A program made the translations under genes and the position numbers. This document shows, piece by piece, positions 55,157-62,227 of a stretch of DNA of 64,000 nt; the first letter of the stretch is position 1; each line of letters opens with the position of its first letter. The DNA comes from Prosthecobacter algae (lineage in GTDB: Bacteria; Verrucomicrobiota; Verrucomicrobiia; Verrucomicrobiales; Verrucomicrobiaceae), in assembly GCF_039542385.1 (NCBI RefSeq), contig NZ_BAABIA010000001.1, positions 682,001 through 746,000 of the forward strand, in the 5' to 3' direction. The notes under the pieces are model-generated. The model searched no databases. It had not been told where the DNA came from and worked only from the letters and a program-made list of their open reading frames with translations.

Positions 55157-55597
55157 CTACGTGGTTGTGCTCACCAGAGCCATCAAAACAGCGGCCACGA
55201 TCAAAAGAAGAATAAGGGAGAGAACGATACGGGGGCCTTTGTCCACTTTTTGGCTCTGCATGAAGTGTGACTGACAAAAGATGCAGGGAAGGATAACGAG
55301 CACGCCTGCAAAAGGAATGGTCGCAACTAGACTCAACCATGGATTAGCACCCATGTTTTTAAGTCGAAAATAACACAGAGCCGCCGCCGCCGCAGAGAAA
55401 TAGAAGGTCTTTGCAGCGATGCCTTCGAATGAGCCCAACTTAGGGGAATCATGATTTAAGATCGAAATGACTCCACAAAGCAGAGTGAGGAACATGATTC
55501 TTCCAATGCCGGGTGCTGCAGCCAACGGTGTCAGGTGCTTCCTCACGTCCTCATCGAGAGGACGTGAGATCGGCATATCCCGATCGTGATGTCTCAT
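55157..55597 (-). CDS. Membrane protein related to copies A/B without GYF_2 domain (copy C)
   Basis: The 146-residue protein has no GYF_2 domain but shares the membrane part of copy B: FRLKNMGANPWLSLVATIPF, GVLVILPCIFCQSHFMQSQK and VDKGPRIVLSLILLLIVAAV align with the same region of the 53954 gene. There are four hydrophobic helices. The N-terminal 30 residues are short and charged. A start at 55576 (MPISRP) is also possible. The family appears to be represented three times within 3 kb. Confidence 0.72.
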   Translation of the reverse strand: MRHHDRDMPISRPLDEDVRKHLTPLAAAPGIGRIMFLTLLCGVISILNHDSPKLGSFEGIAAKTFYFSAAAAALCYFRLKNMGANPWLSLVATIPFAGVLVILPCIFCQSHFMQSQKVDKGPRIVLSLILLLIVAAVLMALVSTTT

Positions 55598-55645
55598 AGC
55601 AACAGAACGAACGTTTCACTTTCCCGCCGAACTCTCTGGCAGGCC

Positions 55646-56545
55646 TCAGGCTTTCGCCAGTTCCACCAGCACGGCCTTCTGGGCATGCAGGCGGTTTTCG
55701 GCCTGGTCAAAGATGACCGGGGCCTGGGCTTCGAGGACTTCTTCGGTGATCTCTTTGCCTCGGTAGGCAGGCAGGCAGTGCATCACGATCGCGTCGGATT
55801 TGGCGTGCTGCATCAGCGCGGCATTGATCTGCCAGGGGCGCAGGGTTTCGATGCGGCCGACGGCCTCGTCTTCCTTGCCCATGCTCACCCACACATCGGT
55901 GTAGATGGCATCAATGCCCTCGACAGCGGCTTTCGGGTCATCCGTTACCGTCACGGTGCTGCCGGGGATCTTGGCCATGAAATCGGCGGCTGGCTGAAAC
56001 TCCTTGGGTGCTCCGATGACCAGTTCGAACCCCAGCCGGGCACTGGCCCAGATCCAGGAACGGGCGACATTGCAGTCACCGTCGCCCAGGAAGGCCACGC
56101 GTTTACCCTTCCAGCTTCCGAAGCGTTCGTTGATGGTCTGCAAATCGGCCAGGATTTGACACGGGTGCTCGTCATCCGTCAGCGCATTGATGGTGGGGAT
56201 GCCGCTGTATTCGGCAAAGTCCACCACGTCCTGCTGGGCGAAGGTGCGGATGATGGCCCCATCGATCATGCGGCCCATGACCCGGGCCGTGTCCTTGATG
56301 GGTTCACCACGGCCTAACTGAATGTCCGCCGAAGACAGGAACATGACCTGGCCGCCGAGCTCGCGCACGCCCACCTCGAAACTCACGCGGGTGCGTGTGG
56401 AGGATTTGCTGAAAATGAGCGCCCAGTTCTGCCCCGCCAGAACCTGCGGGGAAGTCTTGCGGTTCTTTTTTAGCAGGGCTGCCTGGGCGAGCAGGTTTTC
56501 GATTTCAGCGGCGCTGAGCTGCTCGATGGAAAGGAGATGCTTCAT
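55646..56545 (-). CDS. argF: Ornithine carbamoyltransferase
   Basis: The 299-residue enzyme makes citrulline from ornithine and carbamoyl phosphate. It has the carbamoyl phosphate motif SKSSTRTRVSFEVG, HPCQILADLQTI, the ornithine-loop VWVSMGKEDEA and HCLPAYRGKEITEEV, all canonical. It is the last gene of an argB-argD-argF unit, 59 bases after argD. Confidence 0.96.
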   Translation of the reverse strand: MKHLLSIEQLSAAEIENLLAQAALLKKNRKTSPQVLAGQNWALIFSKSSTRTRVSFEVGVRELGGQVMFLSSADIQLGRGEPIKDTARVMGRMIDGAIIRTFAQQDVVDFAEYSGIPTINALTDDEHPCQILADLQTINERFGSWKGKRVAFLGDGDCNVARSWIWASARLGFELVIGAPKEFQPAADFMAKIPGSTVTVTDDPKAAVEGIDAIYTDVWVSMGKEDEAVGRIETLRPWQINAALMQHAKSDAIVMHCLPAYRGKEITEEVLEAQAPVIFDQAENRLHAQKAVLVELAKA

Positions 56546-56604
56546 CTGTAAAGGGGCTTTCTGGAACGGAAGTAAAAGAGGAACTGTCGCTGGAGCGTCG
56601 CTGA

Positions 56605-57906
56605 TTAGCCAAGCACGGCCAGTTCTGCGAGAGTGGTCTTGAAGATGGCCAGTGCCTCAGCGGCCTGGGCTTCAGTGATGTTCATCGGCGGCAGCCAGCG
56701 GACGACCTTCGGCCCGGCAGGGACGACGAGCAGGCCAGCATCCAGCATGGCCTTGGCCACATAGATGGAGGGGATCTTGCCCGAGGCCTTCACCGCTTCC
56801 TTGGTGGTCAGTGCGGCTTCATCCAGCTCAAAGCCGATCATCATGCCAAAGGCGCGGATGTCGGCGATGAGAGGCTGTTTCCAGGAGGCCACTTCTCCAG
56901 CGATTTTTTTGCCCAGCACGGCGGCGTGTTCCGTCAGGTTGTCGCGCAGAATCACATTCAGCGTGGCCAGCCCGGCGGCACAGGCCAAGGGGCTGCCACC
57001 AAAGGTCGTGCCGTGGGTGCCAGGGCCCAGGAGGTCGCAGAGCTTCCTCTCATCGCCTTCTGCCAGCGCGCGGTCGCGGATCCAGAAGGAGCCGAGAGGA
57101 TAGCCGCTGCCGATGGACTTGGCCCAACTGATGGAGTCCGGCTGGATCTCATCACCAGGAATGATGGAGCGCCAGCCGCAGGAGTCACCGGTCCGGCCCA
57201 GGCCGCATTGCACCTCATCCAGCAGCATCAGCAGGTCATGCTGTTTGCAGAGCGCCTGCACGGTGCGCAGAAACTCGGGCGTTGCCGGGTTCACGCCGCT
57301 TTCGCCCTGCATGGGCTCAAAGAAGATGGCCACGGTCTTTTCCGTAACGGCCTTTTTCAGCGCTTCCGAATCGTTGAACGGTGCATAAACAAAACCGGGC
57401 ACGATGGGGCCAAAGCCACCATGGATTTTTTCCTGGGCTGTCGCGCTCATGGCCCCAAAAGTCCGGCCATGGAAGCTGCCCGTGAAGGTGATGATTTCAT
57501 AACGCGGGCTGCCATCGGCCAGCGGTTTGGTGACGCCGTATTTGCGCGCCAGCTTGATCATGCCTTCGTTCGCCTCAGCCCCGCTGTTGCTGAAGAAGCA
57601 CTTGCCGGGCACCTTGACTATCTCCTCCACCAGCACGCGGGCGAGCTGGGCCTGGCCTTTGCTGCAATACCAGTTGGAAACGTGCATCAGCTTGTGTGCC
57701 TGCGCCGCGATGGCATCCGCCACCTCTGGATTCGCATGGCCCAGGGGGCATGAAGCGACACCGCTGGCGAAGTCCACATACTTTTTGCCTTCGTTGTCCC
57801 ACAGGTACGGCCCTTCGCCGCGCTCCGGCCAGAGGGGGAAGCGCCCGTAGTTGGGCATCACATACTGGTCCAGCCACGCGGGTTCAAAGTCATTGATTCT
57901 GTCCAT
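56605..57906 (-). CDS. argD: Acetylornithine aminotransferase
   Basis: The 433-residue PLP enzyme converts N-acetylglutamate semialdehyde to N-acetylornithine. Motifs: YVDFASGVASCPLGHANPEV, FFSNSGAEANEGMIKLARKY, ITFTGSFHGRTFGAMSATAQ, LLMLLDEVQCGLGRTG and SWAKSIGSGYPLGSF, where the family PLP lysine follows SWAK. I chose the ATG at 57906, which has an AGGA site at proper spacing, over the one at 57951. It is 69 bases downstream of argB and 59 upstream of argF. Confidence 0.93.
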   Translation of the reverse strand: MDRINDFEPAWLDQYVMPNYGRFPLWPERGEGPYLWDNEGKKYVDFASGVASCPLGHANPEVADAIAAQAHKLMHVSNWYCSKGQAQLARVLVEEIVKVPGKCFFSNSGAEANEGMIKLARKYGVTKPLADGSPRYEIITFTGSFHGRTFGAMSATAQEKIHGGFGPIVPGFVYAPFNDSEALKKAVTEKTVAIFFEPMQGESGVNPATPEFLRTVQALCKQHDLLMLLDEVQCGLGRTGDSCGWRSIIPGDEIQPDSISWAKSIGSGYPLGSFWIRDRALAEGDERKLCDLLGPGTHGTTFGGSPLACAAGLATLNVILRDNLTEHAAVLGKKIAGEVASWKQPLIADIRAFGMMIGFELDEAALTTKEAVKASGKIPSIYVAKAMLDAGLLVVPAGPKVVRWLPPMNITEAQAAEALAIFKTTLAELAVLG

Positions 57907-57975
57907 CTTCTTGATCCTAAAAAATTGCTTACGTTCGTACTGTCGTGTCATCTGCCTGTGTCTTCCCTGGGAAGA

Positions 57976-58827
57976 TCAAAGGTGGATCTCAGTGCCGATC
58001 CCCACGTCCGTGAAGATCTCCAAAATGAGTGCGTGGGGGATGCGCCCATCGATGAGGTGCACCTTGCCCACGCCACCTCGGAGGGATTCCAGGGAGGAAT
58101 CCACTTTCGGGATCATTCCTCCGCTGATAATGCCTTCTTTCTTCAGGCTTTCGATCCCCGCCGGGTCCAGGCTCGGGATCAGGGTGCTGTCGTCCTTGGG
58201 ATCACGCATGACACCTCGCACATCGCTCAGGAAAATCAGTTTGGTAGCCTTCAGCCGGGTGGCCAGCGCACAGGCGGCGAGGTCGGCGTTGACATTGAGG
58301 GTCTTGCCGCTGGCCAGCTCGCGGGCCACGGGGGAGACGACGGGGACAAACTCGCCGGCCACGGCCGCCTGGATGAGGCCGAGCCTGCAGTCGTTCACTT
58401 CGCCCACCCAGCCGAGATCGCCCTTCATTTTGTCGCCCGTGAAAACCTCAGTGCCAGGCACGCCCACGGCCTTGCCACCAAAGGCGTTGATTTTGTTGAC
58501 GATTTCCGGGTTGATCACGCGGGCCAGAGTCTGCTCCACGATTTTGATCGTCTCCTCATCGGTCACGCGCATGCCATTGATGAACTTGGCCTCCAGACCG
58601 CTGTCCTTCATCGCCTTGGAGATGGCCTTGCCGCCGCCATGCACGATCACCGGGTTAATGCCCACGGCTTCCAGAAAGACCACGTCCTTCAGGAAGGTGT
58701 CCACCACCGCCGGGTCTTCCATCGCGCTGCCGCCCACCTTGATCAGAAAGGTGCAGCCTCGGAAACCCTGCATGTATGGAAGGGCTTCGAGGAGGACATC
58801 GGCTTTCTGGATCTGGGTCTCGTTCAT
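57976..58827 (-). CDS. argB: Acetylglutamate kinase
   Basis: The 283-residue kinase catalyses the second step of arginine synthesis. Seen: TFLIKVGGSAMEDPAVVDTF, GINPVIVHGGGKAISKAMKD, FLSDVRGVMRDPKDDSTLIP and EGIISGGMIPKVDSSLESLR. The N-terminal helix (ADVLLEALPYMQGFRG) before the first strand is the feature of arginine-inhibited hexameric enzymes, so feedback control by arginine is likely (inference). It starts the argBDF unit; an upstream ATG at 58860 is not used. Confidence 0.95.
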   Translation of the reverse strand: MNETQIQKADVLLEALPYMQGFRGCTFLIKVGGSAMEDPAVVDTFLKDVVFLEAVGINPVIVHGGGKAISKAMKDSGLEAKFINGMRVTDEETIKIVEQTLARVINPEIVNKINAFGGKAVGVPGTEVFTGDKMKGDLGWVGEVNDCRLGLIQAAVAGEFVPVVSPVARELASGKTLNVNADLAACALATRLKATKLIFLSDVRGVMRDPKDDSTLIPSLDPAGIESLKKEGIISGGMIPKVDSSLESLRGGVGKVHLIDGRIPHALILEIFTDVGIGTEIHL

Positions 58828-58979
58828 TGGCAAAGGGGGAAAGGTGGGAAGGATAGGCACCCAGGCGCAGCGTCAAGCACTTCAACGGGAAATTTCTGAA
58901 AAAAATCCGCCATGTTGCCTGAGCCGCCTCGACTCCTTTTTCGCTCGTCAGCCCTCTCAGGATCTGGTTCATTGGCCCC

Positions 58980-59231
58980 ATGCTCTTCACCCTTGGCCTC
59001 CTTTTGCTTTGCGTACTCTGGGGCCTGCTGTGCATGCGTGTTTACACCCTCATTTCGCGGGAGAACACCTTGCAGCGTCGTCTCATCGCCATCGGTTCTG
59101 GACTGGGAGCCGGGCTCATCTATGTGGTCGGCAGCATTCTCATCTCCCTGGTAAATGCCCCTTCGACCGTGGATTTGCCGCCGCCGGTGGAAAAGGTGGA
59201 AGCGGTCAAAATCAGCCCCAAAGCGAAGTGA
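58980..59231 (+). CDS. Small membrane protein with two helices
   Basis: The 83-residue protein has two hydrophobic helices (LFTLGLLLLCVLWGLLCMRV and IAIGSGLGAGLIYVVGSILI) separated by a charged loop (TLISRENTLQRR), and a C-terminal Pro/Lys tail. No family is recognised. It is divergent from argB and converges with the copper-type secreted protein. No strong ribosome site is visible, so certainty is moderate. Confidence 0.6.
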   Translation: MLFTLGLLLLCVLWGLLCMRVYTLISRENTLQRRLIAIGSGLGAGLIYVVGSILISLVNAPSTVDLPPPVEKVEAVKISPKAK

Positions 59232-59274
59232 CCCGCAAGGGTGCGCCGCACCGAATCACACGCCCAACTTCGTG

Positions 59275-60450
59275 TCACTCCACCCGGATGCTGAACGGGA
59301 ACGTCTGGATGGTGCCCAGCCTTTTGATCTGGACGAACAGCTTGTAAAATCCAGTCTGGGGCGGGTTAAAGCTGAACCGGATCTCCGGCCCCTCATCATC
59401 ACGGGGACCTTCCGGATGGACGTGCAGCAGCGTGCGGAAGTCTTCATGGATTCCTACAATGTGTGCCTGCGCTTCCATGTAAGTCTCCAGATCCGTTACC
59501 ACTTGGCCCTCCGCCTCAGAGATTTTCAGGCTGGCCCGGTTGATGGCTTTGGCTCGAGGCGGGGACTCGGTTATCCAGCTCATCTGCGCGCTCAGCCCCG
59601 CTGTTTTTACAGTGAGGGCTATTTGATTCTCTGCCACTGCACCCGGAATGGCTGGAAGGGAGATCTGGTTCATCGCAAATTCCTCCCGCCCGGTTTCTTT
59701 CGGCACCGCATTGATCCACAGCCGGTAGGGCTGATTGAAGCGTGGGACAAAGGTCAGTTCCCATTCGCCAGGCTTGCCGGTGGGCTTGGGATGTTCGTGA
59801 TGGTAGTCCGTCAGCGATTGGTCACAAATGATCGCATGCAGCAGCGCCCCGTGGGTCAAAAGCAGGTCTGCCTCCGTCACGGGGCGCAGGTCCTTGAGGT
59901 GCACCATTTGAAACTTCAGGCGCAGGGGCTGGCCGGGCTCCAGTTCCGTCAACGGCTCCATCTGGATATGCAGGATGGGTTTTACTGGCGGCAAAAGATG
60001 GGCAAACCGCTCCGTGGACATCAGGGCCTCGTCCGGGAACTGCGCTGCGGCCAGCTTCAGCACATCCTTCAGTTCCATCCATCTTTCCTCCAGACTCCGG
60101 ACCTCTCCCTCATGGGCCAGTCGCATCATCTCATCCCTGAGGCTTTCCGCCGAACGGAGGCTGCGTTGCAGGGTCTTTTGACGGCGGCCCACCACCATGA
60201 TGGCGTTTTTTTCCATGAAGCGCAGATGCACCAGGATGGCTGTCGTTTTGGCGGCAAAGGCGTCCGTCTTCCGTTCAGCCACCAGTGACTCAGCCTCATT
60301 TTGCATCAGTGAGATCTTCGTCCAGGCATCCCCCACCGTCACCACATCGGCACCGCAGACCATCACGGAGGGCCCCTCGGCAGCCGCAGTGAAAGCCAGG
60401 GCCAGCCAGCCGACTAACCAAATGTTGGAAAGATTGACGAAATAGCGCAT
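59275..60450 (-). CDS. Secreted protein with two YtkA-like histidine-bearing domains
   Basis: The ATG at 60450 gives 391 residues with a signal peptide (LSNIWLVGWLALAFTAAA). A helical region occupies residues 30-150. Two beta-sandwich-like domains follow: the first has LLHAIICDQSLTDYHHEHPK and WELTFVPRFNQPYRLWINAV; the second has QAHIVGIHEDFRTLLHVHPE and FNPPQTGFYKLFVQI. The HHEHP and HVHPE motifs resemble the YtkA/FixH-like domains found beside copper and heavy-metal genes. It is divergent from the CusF-SCO1 gene pair. A metal-handling role in the periplasm is inferred from motifs and position. Confidence 0.72.
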   Translation of the reverse strand: MRYFVNLSNIWLVGWLALAFTAAAEGPSVMVCGADVVTVGDAWTKISLMQNEAESLVAERKTDAFAAKTTAILVHLRFMEKNAIMVVGRRQKTLQRSLRSAESLRDEMMRLAHEGEVRSLEERWMELKDVLKLAAAQFPDEALMSTERFAHLLPPVKPILHIQMEPLTELEPGQPLRLKFQMVHLKDLRPVTEADLLLTHGALLHAIICDQSLTDYHHEHPKPTGKPGEWELTFVPRFNQPYRLWINAVPKETGREEFAMNQISLPAIPGAVAENQIALTVKTAGLSAQMSWITESPPRAKAINRASLKISEAEGQVVTDLETYMEAQAHIVGIHEDFRTLLHVHPEGPRDDEGPEIRFSFNPPQTGFYKLFVQIKRLGTIQTFPFSIRVE

Positions 60451-60503
60451 TCCCAGGGTCAATCGTATTGACAAGACCCATCCATCACACAATCTCGTGT
60501 AAA

Positions 60504-60965
60504 ATGCCAATGTTGAAAATAACCCTGGCCCTGAGTTTGCTCGCCGCACCCTTGTCCGCATGCAGGCTGCCGTTTGAGCCCACCCTGGAGGCCGCCAGGG
60601 CCAAGGCAGTAGCTCGTGACCTGCCTGTTTTGATGCTGTTTACCGGCTCCGACTGGAGCCTTCGCAGCGTCACCTTGGACAAGGAGCTTTTGGAAAACCA
60701 GGCCATTGAAAAGATCCTCGAGACCTCCTTCATTTTGATGATGGTGGACTTTCCACAGCGCGTGAAGCTGGTGGCCACACAACAAAGCGCCAACACCGCC
60801 CTCGCCGAAAAATTCCAGGTTTCCCATTTTCCAACCCTGATCTCTTTGCGGCCGGATGGCAGCGAGATTGGTCGCCTGGAGTTCCATTCAGCGACCGTTG
60901 ATTCCATGACTAAAACCTTGAACGGCTGGATCTCCCAGGCCACGAAAACAGGGCAGGGGAACTGA
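60504..60965 (+). CDS. Thioredoxin-fold protein lacking the CXXC cysteines
   Basis: The 153-residue protein has a signal peptide (MPMLKITLALSLLAAPLSAC; starts at 60510 or 60468 are possible) and a thioredoxin-like fold. The active-site region reads VLMLFTGSDWSLRSVTLDKE, where related proteins have GSDWCxxC; both cysteines are Ser. The cis-Pro loop is intact (VSHFPTLISLRPDG). A cysteine at the end of the signal could make a lipoprotein (LLAAPLSAC), which is inference. It is immediately upstream of the CusF-SCO1 gene (1 base apart) and is likely translated with it. Redox activity is not expected; a chaperone or binding role is possible. Confidence 0.78.
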   Translation: MPMLKITLALSLLAAPLSACRLPFEPTLEAARAKAVARDLPVLMLFTGSDWSLRSVTLDKELLENQAIEKILETSFILMMVDFPQRVKLVATQQSANTALAEKFQVSHFPTLISLRPDGSEIGRLEFHSATVDSMTKTLNGWISQATKTGQGN

Positions 60966-60966
60966 G

Positions 60967-61815
60967 ATGCGGCCATTCCTTTTCATTACCCTCGTTCTCT
61001 TCTTCTCCCTGCTACTGCATGGTGCGGAGGAGAAGCGCCAATACCTAGTCCTGGGCACCATTCGGGAACTGCATCCGGAGAGCCGGGAAATGATCATCAA
61101 ACATGAGGCCATCCCGGGTTACATGGATGCCATGGTCATGCCTTTCACGGTCAAGGAAGACCGTTGGTTCAAGGAAGTCCGGCCAGGGGATGAAGTTCGC
61201 TTCAGCCTCGAAGTCACTCCCAAGGAAGATCACATCAGCAAGTTCGAGGTCCTGCGTCGGGGCCAGCCCCAGCAGCCAGATACCAAGACGAAGGTGGCCA
61301 AGATCAAGGTGGGATCCACCCTCTCCCTGGCTGGTATCCCCATGAAGGAGCAGGATGGCCGGGATTTCGATGTCTCCTCGCTTGCGGGGCGGTCTGTGGT
61401 GCTCAGTTTTTTCTTCACCCGCTGCCCATCCCCTGAAATGTGTCCGTTGCTGGTGGCAAAATTGGGAGCCCTTCAAAAAGCCCTCAAAGCCCATACAGAC
61501 GAGGGGGCGCCTGCGGTTACCCTTCTTTGCATCACCATCGATCCTCTCAATGACACCCCCAAGGTGCTGAAGAGTTACTCCAAGGCTTGCCAGGCAGACC
61601 CAAAGCTCTGGAGATTCCTCACCGGTTCACTTCCAGACATTCGCAGCTTGGCCTCCCGCTGTGGGGCTGATTTTTGGGAGGACGGAGGTCTCATCAACCA
61701 CACTTTACGCACTTTGGTGATTGATCCAAACGGCAAAGTCCGGCGTCTTTACACAGACAATCGCTGGACTTCCGAAGACCTTTTCGAATCGATAGTGATT
61801 CGTGAAAAACGTTAA
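60967..61815 (+). CDS. CusF-like copper-binding domain fused to SCO1/SenC
   Basis: The 282-residue protein has a signal peptide (MRPFLFITLVLFFSLLLHGA). Residues 22-95 resemble CusF: YLVLGTIRELHPESREMIIK, HEAIPGY, MDAMVMPFTVK with the copper-binding Met/His pattern. Residues 115-282 form an SCO domain: VVLSFFFTRCPSPEMCPLLV with two cysteines spaced CX5C (usually CX3C) and the conserved copper histidine in LINHTLRTLVIDPNG. SCO proteins deliver copper to the CuA site of cytochrome c oxidase. The fusion suggests copper transfer between the two domains. A weak stem (AAAAACG/CGTTTTT) overlaps the stop codon. Confidence 0.87.
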   Translation: MRPFLFITLVLFFSLLLHGAEEKRQYLVLGTIRELHPESREMIIKHEAIPGYMDAMVMPFTVKEDRWFKEVRPGDEVRFSLEVTPKEDHISKFEVLRRGQPQQPDTKTKVAKIKVGSTLSLAGIPMKEQDGRDFDVSSLAGRSVVLSFFFTRCPSPEMCPLLVAKLGALQKALKAHTDEGAPAVTLLCITIDPLNDTPKVLKSYSKACQADPKLWRFLTGSLPDIRSLASRCGADFWEDGGLINHTLRTLVIDPNGKVRRLYTDNRWTSEDLFESIVIREKR

Positions 61816-62227
61816 TAAAGAGCGTTTTTTAATCAACGGCTGACTTTGTAGGAATAAGGGTAGCTGCAAAGCTTCGGGGAGAAGAGCTAATGTTGCATCT
61901 TGCTTGATTTTGTTTAGAGGTAATTATTTTCAATCGGGCAATTTGAAATGTTGGATAAATGTTAACATTGAGTTTAATAAATATAGTACATAAGAAAATA
62001 ATGTAATATAAAACTCTGATTTACCGGATGCTGAAGAAATCTAAATGCTAAATATATTCATAAATCGTTCAAAAACAACGAAGTAAGGTTAATTCTGTTT
62101 TGATTGTAAACTAGGGTCCTGTGCTTGCTTGGTAACATGTAATTCATATGCCTTTATTAAAATGAATAATTTTTGATTCGCATTAAAACGGATTTGATCT
62201 TCCGCTCTTCCTACACAATGATTCCGC
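61816..62227. other. AT-rich intergenic region upstream of the giant surface protein
   Basis: This 412-bp gap is strikingly AT-rich (by eye about 65-70 percent, compared with GC-rich coding DNA on both sides), with runs such as AATAAATATAGTAC and TAATATAAAACTCTG. No open frame, tRNA or repeat is seen. TTGGTA and TATTAA-like boxes near 62130-62165 could be promoter elements, but spacing is not ideal. A terminator-like AT stem is at 61805-61829. It may hold the promoter or be of foreign origin. Confidence 0.7.
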
